From: Parahalioglobus pacificus
GTDB taxonomy: Bacteria > Pseudomonadota > Gammaproteobacteria > Pseudomonadales > Halieaceae
Assembly (NCBI RefSeq): GCF_014652275.1
Contig: NZ_BMYM01000002.1
Location: 372,001-436,000, forward strand
Length of the DNA: 64,000 bases
Direction: 5' to 3'
The translations under genes were made by a program, and so were the position numbers. Shown here piece by piece: positions 22,838-32,178 of this stretch. The notes beneath the pieces were generated by a model, which had not been told where the DNA came from, did not search any database, and saw nothing but the letters and a program-made list of their open reading frames with translations. Numbering within the stretch: position 1 is the first letter of the stretch; each line of letters starts with the position of its first letter.

Positions 22838-23989
22838 ATGAGTTCCTCTTCAGCAGGACGATTCGCTCCTGTCATCATACTGGCGCTGGTGGCTGCGTTG
22901 GTGACCGTTCTGGGCCTTTGGTCACTGGATAGGGCACGCAGCTCTGATTCAGCAATCGTTTCTGCCGCGGCGGCCGGTGAAGCGGCCCAGTATGAGTGGC
23001 GTATCGTGACGACTTGGCCGAAGGGCCTGCCTGGCCTCGGGAGCTACGCAGAAAACTTTGCGCGTTACATAGAAGCCATGAGTAACGGTCGCCTGCGTGC
23101 GCGCGTGTATGGTGCCGGTGAGATCGTCCCCGCATTTGAAGTGTTTGATGCGGTGTCTCAGGGTGTGGCCGATGCTGGCCACGGCGCCGCGTATTACTGG
23201 AAGGGCAAAATTCCCTCGTCGGTGTTCTTCACCGCTGTCCCCTTCGGAATGACGGCGCAGGAAATGAACGGTTGGTTTCACTATGGCGGTGGCCTCGAGG
23301 TGTGGCGCGAAGCCTATGCGCCAGCAAATATCGTCCCTTTTGTCGGTGGTAGTACTGGTGTTCAGATGGGAGGTTGGTTCCGCGATGAGATTAATTCACT
23401 GGAGGACATTCGCGGCCTAAACATGCGCATCCCCGGCCTTGCCGGCGAAGTGTTCACCCGTATCGGCGGTACCTCGGTTCGCATTCCCGGCGGCGAGATC
23501 TACACCGCGCTCCAAACCGGCGTGATCGACGCGGTTGAGTGGGTAGGTCCCTATAACGATCTTGCACTGGGTCTGCATCAGGTTGCCAAGTACTACTATT
23601 ACCCGGGTTGGCATGAGCCGGGGGCAATGCTGGAGCTGATCGTCAATAAGGATTCTTTGGCTGCGCTACCGCCTGATCTGCAGGCCATCGTGAAGTACGC
23701 GTCACGGGCTGCAAATCAGGACATGCTCGATGAATTTACCGCGCGCAATAACACCGCATTGAAGGAGCTGGTGGAGCAGCATGGCGTGCAGCTGCGCCGC
23801 TTTCCCGATGACGTGTTAGCTGCGCTTTACAGTGCCAGTGAAGAAGCTATGGCCGAGCTGGTGGAAGACGACGAAATGGCCGCTAAGGTGTATGCGTCGT
23901 TCAAGCCGTTTTACGATTCCGTACGTGATTACCACCACATCTCGGAAAAAGCGTATATCAATGTGCGGGACGAAGTTAGCGGGGAGTGA
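22838..23989 (+). CDS. TRAP transporter solute-binding protein, TakP-like (2-oxo acid / lactate type)
   Basis: 383 residues. The N-terminal hydrophobic segment (about 10-28) acts as signal or anchor, followed by a DctP-family domain. TTWPKGLPGLGSYAENF, VGPYNDLALGLHQVAKYYYYPGWHEPG and GGEIYTALQTGVIDAVEWVG closely resemble TakP-type receptors for 2-oxo acids and related lactate receptors. It follows uvrD by 25 bases on the plus strand. Its presumed permease partners (dctQ, dctM) are encoded on the opposite strand beyond the thioesterase gene. Confidence 0.87.
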   Translation: MSSSSAGRFAPVIILALVAALVTVLGLWSLDRARSSDSAIVSAAAAGEAAQYEWRIVTTWPKGLPGLGSYAENFARYIEAMSNGRLRARVYGAGEIVPAFEVFDAVSQGVADAGHGAAYYWKGKIPSSVFFTAVPFGMTAQEMNGWFHYGGGLEVWREAYAPANIVPFVGGSTGVQMGGWFRDEINSLEDIRGLNMRIPGLAGEVFTRIGGTSVRIPGGEIYTALQTGVIDAVEWVGPYNDLALGLHQVAKYYYYPGWHEPGAMLELIVNKDSLAALPPDLQAIVKYASRAANQDMLDEFTARNNTALKELVEQHGVQLRRFPDDVLAALYSASEEAMAELVEDDEMAAKVYASFKPFYDSVRDYHHISEKAYINVRDEVSGE

Positions 23990-24388
23990 TCAGGCACCCT
24001 GTTGAATGGTGCGCGTGCGCCCGTTCTCATCGATAGCCACAAATACAAACTCCCCTTCGGTGACCTTGATAGGCTCGCCGTCATGCTTGGAGTTGATCCA
24101 CACCTCAACAATGATGCGAATGGAGCTGCGACCGATTTCGAGAATATCGCAGTAGCACGAGACCACTGCACCCACATGCACGGGGGTCAGAAAGGCCATG
24201 CCCTCGATGGCTACGGTAGCCACACGGCCACCGGCTACCTCAGTCGCGGCGATTAGCCCAGCAATATCCATTTGCGACAACAGCCAACCGCCAAAGATAT
24301 CGCCATTGGCGTTGGTGTCTTTCGGCATGGCTACGGTTTGCAGTGCCAGTTCCCCAACGGGAACGGGGGTTGAATCAATATCACTCAT
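23990..24388 (-). CDS. yciA: Acyl-CoA thioesterase, YciA-like hotdog protein
   Basis: 132 residues, hotdog fold. PKDTNANGDIFGGWLLSQMDIAG is the YciA-type active-site segment, with the catalytic Asp in NANGDIFGG. It hydrolyses acyl-CoAs in the cytoplasm. Its stop codon abuts the stop of the TRAP receptor gene, the two forming the palindrome TGATCA at 23987-23992. It follows dctM by 37 bases on the same strand and probably belongs to that transcript. Confidence 0.88.
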   Translation of the reverse strand: MSDIDSTPVPVGELALQTVAMPKDTNANGDIFGGWLLSQMDIAGLIAATEVAGGRVATVAIEGMAFLTPVHVGAVVSCYCDILEIGRSSIRIIVEVWINSKHDGEPIKVTEGEFVFVAIDENGRTRTIQQGA

Positions 24389-24425
24389 GCCGGAAATCTC
24401 CAGTGTTTACCCTGTTGGGTGCACG

Positions 24426-25781
24426 CTATTGGGAAAGTGTTTCTGGAAGCCAGGTTGCTAGTGAAGGCCAAATCCATAGCGCCACCAGCACCAGAAGCTG
24501 AATAATGATAAACGGTATCACACCGCGGTAGATAGCTGCAGTTGGCACGGACGCTGGCGCAACTCCGCGCAGATAGAACAGCGCGAAACCGAAGGGTGGC
24601 GTTAGGAACGACGTCTGCAGGTTGATCGCAATCATGATACCCAACCAGATTGGATCCAAGCCCATGGCCAGCAGTATGGGGGCCACAATGGGTACAACGA
24701 CGAAGGTAATCTCGATAAAGTCCAGGATAAAGCCGAGCAGGAATATCACGGCCATCACCACCAGTGTGGCGCCCATCACGCCGCCAGGCATGTCGGCAAA
24801 GAAGGCGTGAATCAGCTCTTCCCCGCCAAAGCCGCGGAAGACCAGCGAGAAGACCGAAGCCCCGATCAATATCATGAACACCATGCAGGTCGTGCGAAGG
24901 GTGCTAAGCACCACTTCCTGCAAGCGCTGCCAATCCATTTCCCGTTTGCCGAAGGCCAGAACCAGCGCGCCCACGGCACCCACTGCAGCGGCTTCGGTTG
25001 GCGTTGCGGCCCCACCGAGTATCGATCCCAGGACGACGCTGATGAGTGCCAATGGTGGCAGTAAACCTTTGAGCAAGCTGGCCGTGTTTACCGGCTCTGC
25101 TCGAGATGCAGGTACCCAATGCGGTCTGACCACTGCCAGTGCGAGAATGTAGAAGACATAGAGCGCCACCAGCACCAGGCCGGGAATCAGCGCCCCTACA
25201 AATAGGTCGCCCACACTCACGGTCTTGGGGTTGAAGATGTTCATACTAAGTTGGGCGCGCTGATAGGCGCTGGAGAGAATATCGCCGAGTAGCACAAGGG
25301 CGATGGACGGTGGAATGATCTGTCCCAGTGTGCCGGTTGCTGTGATCGTGCCCGTAGCGACAGCAGGGTGATAACCGCTGCGAAGCATGGCAGGCAGCGA
25401 CAGCAAGCCCATGGTCACCACGGTAGCTCCCACAATGCCGGTGCTGGCGGCCAGCAGCATGCCTACCAGTATGACGGATATGCCCAGGCCACCGCGCAAC
25501 CCGCCGAATACCCGCGCCATATTGATCAGCAACTCTTCCGCGACCTTGGATTTTTCCAGAATGACACCCATGAGGATGAACAGGGGAACGGCGATCAGCG
25601 TGGCATTGCTGACCGTGCCAAACAGCCGGCCCGGTAGCGCAGTGAGATAACTGGGGTCGAATCCGCCCATCAAAATGCCGACCGCTGCGAAGGCCAGTGC
25701 CGTGCCTGCCAGGGTGAAAGCAACCGGGTAGCCCAGCATTAACAGGGTGCAGACCGTGAGGAATAGCCAGATCGCGATCAT
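24426..25781 (-). CDS. dctM: TRAP transporter large permease DctM
   Basis: 451 residues with about twelve hydrophobic segments; family features include the N-terminal FLTVCTLLMLGYPVAFTLAG, GTLGQIIPPSIALVLLGDIL and a C-terminal NLQTSFLTPPFGFALFYLRG. It carries solute uptake with a Na+ gradient together with DctQ. Its start overlaps the dctQ stop by 4 bases (ATGA), a sign of translational coupling. Confidence 0.94.
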   Translation of the reverse strand: MIAIWLFLTVCTLLMLGYPVAFTLAGTALAFAAVGILMGGFDPSYLTALPGRLFGTVSNATLIAVPLFILMGVILEKSKVAEELLINMARVFGGLRGGLGISVILVGMLLAASTGIVGATVVTMGLLSLPAMLRSGYHPAVATGTITATGTLGQIIPPSIALVLLGDILSSAYQRAQLSMNIFNPKTVSVGDLFVGALIPGLVLVALYVFYILALAVVRPHWVPASRAEPVNTASLLKGLLPPLALISVVLGSILGGAATPTEAAAVGAVGALVLAFGKREMDWQRLQEVVLSTLRTTCMVFMILIGASVFSLVFRGFGGEELIHAFFADMPGGVMGATLVVMAVIFLLGFILDFIEITFVVVPIVAPILLAMGLDPIWLGIMIAINLQTSFLTPPFGFALFYLRGVAPASVPTAAIYRGVIPFIIIQLLVLVALWIWPSLATWLPETLSQ

Positions 25782-26302
25782 TTCTGCCGCTCGCTCTCCG
25801 GGTCCATCAGGAACAGGGTGTTGCGCAGCAACTCGGTAATGCCCTGGAGAATGAGTAGCAGAGGCAGCAACAAGAGTAATGTCTTCAGCAGGAATACGGC
25901 GGGGATGCCGCCGGGTTCTGGTGAGGTTTCCCGTATGGCCCAGGATTCAGCCACATAGTCCCAACTCATTCCCAGGATAAATACGCAAACGGGAAGCAAA
26001 AAAACCAATGTTCCAATGCTGTTGACCCATGCCTGTGTCACAGGGGAAAAACGGCGGTAGAAGATATCGACCCGCACGTGGTCACCGTGTTTCAACGCGT
26101 AGGCGGCCCCCAACATAAACAGGCTACCGTGCATGTAGGTCACCGCTTCCTGCGCGGCGATGGAACCAATGTTGAAGCCGTACCGTAGCAAAACCACCAG
26201 TGCGGTCAGCAAGGCCATACCCAGCGCCAACCAGGCGAGGTATCGCCCGGTGGTATCGGTGAAAGAGTCGATTACGCCTATCAGTGCGCGCAGCTGGAGC
26301 AT
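25778..26302 (-). CDS. dctQ: TRAP transporter small permease DctQ
   Basis: 174 residues from ATG 26302, chosen because the DctQ family begins here (MLQLRALIGVIDSFTDTTGRYLAW) and the upstream extension to 26536 runs into the divergent yaaA gene. Four membrane helices are visible, with QEAVTYMHGSLFMLGAAYAL and HVRVDIFY typical of the family. It is the small, non-transporting partner of DctM. Confidence 0.9.
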   Translation of the reverse strand: MLQLRALIGVIDSFTDTTGRYLAWLALGMALLTALVVLLRYGFNIGSIAAQEAVTYMHGSLFMLGAAYALKHGDHVRVDIFYRRFSPVTQAWVNSIGTLVFLLPVCVFILGMSWDYVAESWAIRETSPEPGGIPAVFLLKTLLLLLPLLLILQGITELLRNTLFLMDPESERQK

Positions 26303-26399
26303 GCGTCTTTGAACTTTTTGATTATTGACGCGAAGAGTATCATAGCGGGCTGGGCGGAACTTGCCGTTTTGCCCGCGATATCCCTGAACGGAGCTATCC

Positions 26400-27182
26400 A
26401 TGCTGACACTGATTTCCCCGGCAAAGACCTTGGACTTTGAAACGGCACCGACGACACGGCGCGCTACCCAGCCAGAGTTTATCGAGCAGGCTGCTTCGCT
26501 GGTGGATGATGCCCGCAAGATGGCGCCGCAGGACATCGCTTCGCTGATGGGGGTCAGTGACGCGATCGCTGATCTTAATCATCATCGCTTTATGAACTGG
26601 TCTGCACCCTTCAGCTTGGACAATGCTAAGCAGGCGGTGCTGGCTTTCAAGGGTGATGTGTATACCGGCTTGGAAGCAGAAACCCTGTCAGCCGATGAAC
26701 TGCGCTTTGCGCAGAAGCACCTGCGTATCCTGTCCGGCCTTTATGGGCTATTGCGTCCGCTGGACCTTATGCAGCCCTATCGACTGGAAATGGGACTCAA
26801 ATTTGCCAATAACGGCGGCGACAACCTGTATCAGTTCTGGGGCGAACAGCTCACCGACGCCGTGAATCGCGATCTTGCCAAGTCAGAGACCAAAGTGCTG
26901 GTGAATCTGGCCTCAAACGAGTACTACAAATCCATCAAGCCAAAAGCGCTAGACGCGGACATTATCACGCCGGTCTTCAAAGACCTGCGCGGCGGCAAGT
27001 ACAAGGTGATCAGCTTTTTCGCGAAGAAGGCGCGCGGGCAGATGGCGCGCTATATTATTGAGAAGGGCCTCAACGACCCTGCCGGTATCAAGCGCTTTCG
27101 CAAAGATGGTTACCGCTATAACAAGGACGAATCGACGGCGCGGGAGTGGGTGTTTACTCGCGATAACCCGCCGGCCAAATAA
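26400..27182 (+). CDS. yaaA: Peroxide stress protein YaaA (DUF328)
   Basis: 260 residues. The family-defining start MLTLISPAKTLDFE and the middle motifs FKGDVYTGLEAETL, RILSGLYGLLRPLD and LVNLASNEYYKSI are all present. YaaA lowers free iron and protects DNA from peroxide damage in E. coli. It is divergent from dctQ across a 97-base gap. Confidence 0.96.
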   Translation: MLTLISPAKTLDFETAPTTRRATQPEFIEQAASLVDDARKMAPQDIASLMGVSDAIADLNHHRFMNWSAPFSLDNAKQAVLAFKGDVYTGLEAETLSADELRFAQKHLRILSGLYGLLRPLDLMQPYRLEMGLKFANNGGDNLYQFWGEQLTDAVNRDLAKSETKVLVNLASNEYYKSIKPKALDADIITPVFKDLRGGKYKVISFFAKKARGQMARYIIEKGLNDPAGIKRFRKDGYRYNKDESTAREWVFTRDNPPAK

Positions 27183-27214
27183 GGCGCGGACACAGCGCTT
27201 AACGGGTGAGAATA

Positions 27215-28678
27215 ATGACGAATACTGAACACGCCGTTGCCATTGTCGGAGCCGGAATGTCGGGACTCTGCATGGGAATCAAACTCCTGGAGCGCGGAAT
27301 AGACGACTTTGTCATTCTGGAAAAATCGCCCGATGTGGGTGGTACCTGGCATGACAATACTTACCCCGGTGCCTGCTGTGACGTGCCGTCAGTGCTGTAT
27401 AGCTACTCCTTCGAGCCCAACCCCAACTGGTCGCGCAAATACAGCCCCCACGATGAGATTAAGGCCTACTTTAAGCACTGCGTAGACAAGTACGGCCTGC
27501 GCAAGCACCTCAGGCTAAATACTGCGGTCACGGAGGCGTCGTTTGATGCAGACAGTGGTCGCTGGAGGCTGTCCCTGCCAGACGGTGAAACCATCGAGGC
27601 ACGCACTGTGGTCAGCGGCCTGGGGCAGCTCAACCTTCCTAATACACCGGAATTTCCCGGTGCTGAAACCTTCGACGGCGAGACTTTTCACTCAGCCCGC
27701 TGGGATCACTCTGTTTCTCTCGCGGGTAAGCGTGTTGCAGTGATTGGCAATGCCGCCAGCGCTCTGCAGTTCATTCCTTTTCTGGCGCGAGACGCGCAGT
27801 CGCTGTACGTCTACCAGCGCAGCGCCAACTATGTGGTGAAGCGCAACGACAGACCTTATACCCCCGCGGAGAAGCGCCGTTTTGCGCGCTTCCCCTGGCT
27901 GCAAAAGCTTCCCCGGCTGCTAGCGTATCTGCGCGGCGAGATGGTGTTGTACCCCGCCCTTCGTAAGCTGGGTCTTACCCGGCCGCTGCTGGAGCGCGAG
28001 TCGCGCCAGCATCTTGAGGAACACATCAGCGATCCGGAGCTGCGCCGGAAATTCACTCCAGACTATCCCGTGGGATGTAAGCGGGTGTTGGTATCGGATG
28101 ACTACTTCCAGGCCTTCAACAGGCCGGGTGTAGAGTTGGTAACGTCGCCGATCACAGGGATGACTGCAGCCGGCGTAGAAACCGAGGATGGTGTCGATAG
28201 GCCTGCGGATGTACTGATCTATGGCACCGGCTTCAAAACGTCGGATATGCTTTCGGCCGTCAATTTTATTGGCGTCGATGGCCAGATCCTCGCCCAGGCT
28301 TGGCGAGAGGGTGCAGAAGCCTATCGCGGCGTCTGTACTGAAGGCTTTCCCAACCTGTTTATGCTCTACGGCCCCAACACCAACCTGGGCAGTAACTCGA
28401 TCATTTTCATGGTCGAGCGTCAGGTGAACTATGTGGTGCGCTGCATCGATAAGCTGCTCAAGCACGACCTTAAGACACTGACAGTGAACCCTGATGCCAT
28501 GCGTCGTTACAATCAGCGAATGCAGCGTGAGCTGGATGAAACTGTCTGGGTGGCCCAGTGCGATAGCTGGTACAAAAATGCTGCGGGTAAGGTCGTCAAC
28601 AATTGGCCGCGCTCCACACTCTATTACTGGTGGCATATGCGTGCGCCGGACTTCACCGATTTTGATATGCAGGTTTAG
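27215..28678 (+). CDS. Flavin monooxygenase, type I Baeyer-Villiger-like
   Basis: 487 residues from ATG 27215, with GGGTGAG seven bases upstream. FAD site GAGMSG at about 12-17; a second nucleotide site starts at about 176 (VIGNAAS). FDGETFHSARWD at about 153-164 fits the Baeyer-Villiger fingerprint FxGxxxHxxxW(P/D). Likely NADPH- and O2-dependent oxidation of a ketone to an ester or lactone. The substrate cannot be told; the neighbour DUF938 gene starts two bases after the stop. Confidence 0.87.
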   Translation: MTNTEHAVAIVGAGMSGLCMGIKLLERGIDDFVILEKSPDVGGTWHDNTYPGACCDVPSVLYSYSFEPNPNWSRKYSPHDEIKAYFKHCVDKYGLRKHLRLNTAVTEASFDADSGRWRLSLPDGETIEARTVVSGLGQLNLPNTPEFPGAETFDGETFHSARWDHSVSLAGKRVAVIGNAASALQFIPFLARDAQSLYVYQRSANYVVKRNDRPYTPAEKRRFARFPWLQKLPRLLAYLRGEMVLYPALRKLGLTRPLLERESRQHLEEHISDPELRRKFTPDYPVGCKRVLVSDDYFQAFNRPGVELVTSPITGMTAAGVETEDGVDRPADVLIYGTGFKTSDMLSAVNFIGVDGQILAQAWREGAEAYRGVCTEGFPNLFMLYGPNTNLGSNSIIFMVERQVNYVVRCIDKLLKHDLKTLTVNPDAMRRYNQRMQRELDETVWVAQCDSWYKNAAGKVVNNWPRSTLYYWWHMRAPDFTDFDMQV

Positions 28679-28680
28679 CC

Positions 28681-29283
28681 GTGGCGTGCTTACCGTTCTC
28701 GCAAGCCTGCGAGAACAACCGCCAGCCTATTCTTGAGGCACTAAAACCACGGTTACGCGATCAGCACCATGTGTTGGAGGTGGGCTCGGGCACAGGCCAG
28801 CATGCCTGCTTCTTTGCCGAGCGGATGCCCTGGCTTCAGTGGCAACCGACGGAGCTCGCAGAAAACCTGCCACTACTCCAGCCGCGCTGCGATGCTTCTG
28901 CGGCCGCTAATCTCGCCGAACCGAAGGCATTGGATGTGACCGAGCGGCCCTGGCCCCTGCCCCTTGGCGGCTCGGTGTTCACCGCCAATACACTGCACAT
29001 TATGCCCTGGGCCGCAGTTGAGGCGCTGTTTATGCATTTGGGTGACGCGCTCTCCCCTGGAGCGGTGTGTATCGTGTATGGCCCTTTCAACTATGGGGGT
29101 GCTCATACCTCCGAGAGCAATGCGCGCTTTGATCAGTGGTTGGCTGATCGTGGCGAACACAGCGCCATCCGCGACTTCGAGTCGGTGGATGCACTCGCAA
29201 CTGCTGCAAATCTACAACTGGTTTCTGATACGGCGATGCCCGCCAACAATCGCCTGTTGTGTTGGGCGCAACAGTCAGGCTGA
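28681..29283 (+). CDS. DUF938 SAM-dependent methyltransferase-like protein
   Basis: 200 residues from GTG 28681. PFSQACENNRQPILEALKP and the SAM-binding loop VLEVGSGTGQHACFFAERMP are typical of the DUF938 family; NTLHIMPW and VYGPFNYGG follow. The acceptor is unknown. Tight spacing to the monooxygenase gene suggests joint expression. Confidence 0.87.
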   Translation: MACLPFSQACENNRQPILEALKPRLRDQHHVLEVGSGTGQHACFFAERMPWLQWQPTELAENLPLLQPRCDASAAANLAEPKALDVTERPWPLPLGGSVFTANTLHIMPWAAVEALFMHLGDALSPGAVCIVYGPFNYGGAHTSESNARFDQWLADRGEHSAIRDFESVDALATAANLQLVSDTAMPANNRLLCWAQQSG

Positions 29284-29295
29284 GGGCGCTTGGCC

Positions 29296-30426
29296 CTATT
29301 TGAAGGGGAGCAGGGTGGCAGCTTCCTTGCGGTACGCCTCGACCTGTTCGGCCTCTCGAGCGGTAAAGTCAGCGACCGCAGCGTCGAGACCGGGTTCTGC
29401 AATCCAGTGGTTGGAAAAGGTGAGGCGCGGTTCGAAGCCCCGCTGAATCTTATGCTCGCCCTGCGCCCCGGGATCAAAGGTGTTTATGCCCTCGGCAATG
29501 CAATATTCAATGCCACGGTAATAGCAGGCCTCGAAGTGCAGGCAATCGAATTCTTTGATGCAACCCCAATAGCGCCCAAACAGGGTGTCGTTTGAACGAA
29601 AATAGAGAGCGGCCGCCACGGGACCGCTCTCGTGTTCGGCAAGCACCATCACAGCGCGGTCACCCATGCTGGCAGCTACCTGTGTGAAGAACTCCCTGCT
29701 CAGATAACCCCCATGACCGCTGCGTTTGGCATAGGTCATTTGGTAGAAGCGGTAGAATTGCCCCCAGTGCCCCGCATTAATGTCGTTGCCCACCAGGGTG
29801 TGCAGTTTCAGGCCCTGCTCCTGCACGCGCCGACGCTCTCTTCGAAGACTTTTGCGCTTGCGGCTGCTGAAGGTGTCCAGAAAATCATCGAAGTCACGGT
29901 AGCCCCGGTTATGCCAATGGAACTGGGTAGCTACCCGCCGGTGCATGCCTTTCTCCGCCAGGCTGTCGCACACGCTCTGTTCCGGGAACAGCAGGTGCCA
30001 GGAAGAAACGGACTGTTGCTGTGCCCACTGACTGACACCCGCGATCAATGCCGCATAAACGGCGTCGGCGTCCGCATCCTGCGCCAGCAACAGCCGTGGG
30101 CCGGTGGCCGGTGTAAATGGAATTCCGGTCACGAGCTTGGGGTAGTAATTGAGGCCGCTGCGATGCCATGCGTCAGCCCACGCCCAATCAAAGACATATT
30201 CTCCATAGGAGTGTGACTTCAGGTAAGACGGTGCCAGGGCGAGAGTTTTATCCCCATCCCAGAGTCTCAGGTGGCAGGGCTGCCAGCCAGCGTCCTCCGT
30301 CGTACAGCCGCTGGTTTCCAGCCCGTGCAGAAAGTGATGGCTGAGGAGCGGATGCCCCGGCGGTGCCAGGGCGTCCCATTCCGCGGCGTTAATCTGCGAC
30401 AGGCTGGTCAGTAGTTCCAGCTCCAT
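29296..30426 (-). CDS. FemAB/GNAT-like protein (COG3146, PF04339 type)
   Basis: 376 residues from ATG 30426, with AAGGA upstream; the frame extends into ubiA but the family starts at MELELLTSLSQINAAEWDAL. SSRKRKSLRRERRRVQEQG and HFEACYYRGIEYCIAEGINTFDPGAQGEHK are the signature segments of this FemAB-related acyltransferase family, whose role in peptidoglycan modification is proposed but unproven. It follows ubiA on the same strand. Confidence 0.82.
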   Translation of the reverse strand: MELELLTSLSQINAAEWDALAPPGHPLLSHHFLHGLETSGCTTEDAGWQPCHLRLWDGDKTLALAPSYLKSHSYGEYVFDWAWADAWHRSGLNYYPKLVTGIPFTPATGPRLLLAQDADADAVYAALIAGVSQWAQQQSVSSWHLLFPEQSVCDSLAEKGMHRRVATQFHWHNRGYRDFDDFLDTFSSRKRKSLRRERRRVQEQGLKLHTLVGNDINAGHWGQFYRFYQMTYAKRSGHGGYLSREFFTQVAASMGDRAVMVLAEHESGPVAAALYFRSNDTLFGRYWGCIKEFDCLHFEACYYRGIEYCIAEGINTFDPGAQGEHKIQRGFEPRLTFSNHWIAEPGLDAAVADFTAREAEQVEAYRKEAATLLPFK

Positions 30427-30439
30427 TGAGTGCTTTTCC

Positions 30440-31300
30440 TTAGCCGAGGTAGGACAGCGCGATGCCTGCAAAAATCACCAGGCCAACCCAGTTGTTGTGC
30501 CGGAATGCGCGAAAACAGGCTTCTCGGTCGCGCCCGCGTATCAGGTAAAGGTGATAACCGAACAGGCCTGCCGCCACAACCAAACTGAGTTGATACACCT
30601 GGCCCAGGCCGAATTCACGGCCTGCCAGCCACCAGGCCGCCAGGCAGATGACCTGCAGAGCGGCAATGATCACCAGATCGTATCGACCAAACAGGATGGC
30701 CGTGGACTTGATGCCGATCTGGATATCGTCATCCCGATCAACCATGGCGTACTTGGTATCGTAGACCACCGTCCACAGGAAGTTAGCGATCACCAGTAAC
30801 CAGAGGGCGGGCGGGAGGTCATTGGTGACCGCCGCGAACGCCATTGGGATCCCCCATGAGAAGGCAAGCCCCAACACCAATTGTGGCAGGTGCGTGACGC
30901 GCTTCATCAGCGGGTAGATGGAAGCCAGTAGGGCGCCGACGACGGACAGCATGACCGTGAAAGTGTTGGTGGTTAGCACCAGAGCAAAGGCCGCCAGAAG
31001 CAGTAACAGGAAGAACGCCACGGCTTCTTTGACGCTAACGGCGCCGGTAACCAGCGGCCTGTTACTGGTGCGCGCAACACCGCCGTCCAGATTGCGATCG
31101 GCCAGGTCGTTGATGACACAGCCTGCTGAGCGCATCAGGAACGTGCCCGCCACAAACACCAGCAAGGTATGCAGGGGCGGCACACCCTCAGCCGCAATCC
31201 ACAACGCCCACAGCGTGGGCCAAAGCAGCAGCAGCGTACCTATGGGCTTGTCGAATCGGATCAGCGCCAACAGGGCGCGTGTTTTGTCGGCGGTTAGCAT
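30440..31300 (-). CDS. ubiA: 4-hydroxybenzoate octaprenyltransferase UbiA
   Basis: 286 residues with about eight membrane helices. The first aspartate motif is [10 protein letters not shown] (in [19 protein letters not shown]) and the second is [12 protein letters not shown]. It prenylates 4-hydroxybenzoate in the inner membrane, the second step of ubiquinone synthesis. It lies 30 bases after ubiC, which makes its substrate. Confidence 0.96.
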   Translation of the reverse strand: MLTADKTRALLALIRFDKPIGTLLLLWPTLWALWIAAEGVPPLHTLLVFVAGTFLMRSAGCVINDLADRNLDGGVARTSNRPLVTGAVSVKEAVAFFLLLLLAAFALVLTTNTFTVMLSVVGALLASIYPLMKRVTHLPQLVLGLAFSWGIPMAFAAVTNDLPPALWLLVIANFLWTVVYDTKYAMVDRDDDIQIGIKSTAILFGRYDLVIIAALQVICLAAWWLAGREFGLGQVYQLSLVVAAGLFGYHLYLIRGRDREACFRAFRHNNWVGLVIFAGIALSYLG

Positions 31301-31330
31301 GGAGGGCCCGGCAGTATCAGCAGGGCAAGC

Positions 31331-31954
31331 TTACTCTGCTTGTCGGTTAATTGCAGTGACCACACGCCCCCGCTGGCTGCGATGCACGGGCAGAATATCT
31401 GCCCAGGGCTTAAAGCCCTCCAGAAACACCTCGCTGACCATCAGTGATTTTCCGCCCAGCTCGAAGCAGCTTCTGCGGCCCCAGGCCGGTTCAGACTGAT
31501 GAAGTGCAGAGGGAATATAGCGGCTATCACCGGGCAAGCGGGCGAGCTCGAAAGGAGTGCGATGCATCGCCGGATGGCTGAACAGAATGGCGCCCAGAGA
31601 GCGGTTCTGCAGTTTTCGCAGGTGCCGTAGCTCGCCTTCAAGACTGGCAACGGGAAACACGCTGCGTGCAAACACCACGGGGTTTGAGTCCAGAGAGAGC
31701 ACCACCTCTCTCACCAGCGCCAGTTGGCGGGACGCTAGACGGAGTCGCCGCTGTTCGCTGGGCATCGGTGGTCGCCAGCCTTGAAACAGGCGGGTTACAG
31801 TAAAAATGCCTGCACCCGTGCTGATCAGGCGCGCTGTGAGCGAGCCATCGTCCAGCAGCCAGCGCCGTTGCCTGGGGGGCAAAATGGCGTTGGTGTAGCG
31901 GGCTTCCGGGCGCCAGTTCGGTTCTGGCGAAACAGTCTGTTGGCTGGGAATCAC
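31331..31954 (-). CDS. ubiC: Chorismate lyase UbiC
   Basis: 207 residues from a GTG start. The N-terminal part LPPRQRRWLLDDGSLTARLI and LDSNPVVFARSVFP match the chorismate-pyruvate lyase fold, and RRSCFELGGKSLMVSEVFLEG is the C-terminal signature. It converts chorismate to 4-hydroxybenzoate. The start is not certain. It is divergent from the rubredoxin fusion across 224 bases, in which I see a TACAAT (32140-32145) that could be a -10 box for the plus strand but no good -35. Confidence 0.92.
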   Translation of the reverse strand: MIPSQQTVSPEPNWRPEARYTNAILPPRQRRWLLDDGSLTARLISTGAGIFTVTRLFQGWRPPMPSEQRRLRLASRQLALVREVVLSLDSNPVVFARSVFPVASLEGELRHLRKLQNRSLGAILFSHPAMHRTPFELARLPGDSRYIPSALHQSEPAWGRRSCFELGGKSLMVSEVFLEGFKPWADILPVHRSQRGRVVTAINRQAE

Positions 31955-32178
31955 AGTGAATTCGGGTGCTCTTGGTCAGGGGCGAGAATGCGGCACTGGC
32001 CCCGGTGATGCAAGCCTGCGCGCGGTGCAATATATGAGCCTGGCGGTTGTGGCGCAGCCTTGCACAATTCACCCACAACCCTATAGTGATCGTCCGGATT
32101 TGTTCAGGTAGTTCGACCAACGCCTGCCCCTGGCTTGCGTACAATGACTACCTAAAGCGTTTGTGAGAGAGATTATCG

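Noticed and set aside
26303-26536. N-terminal extension of DctQ into yaaA
   Set aside because: The extension overlaps the start of the divergent yaaA and lacks membrane or family features; DctQ similarity begins at 26302.
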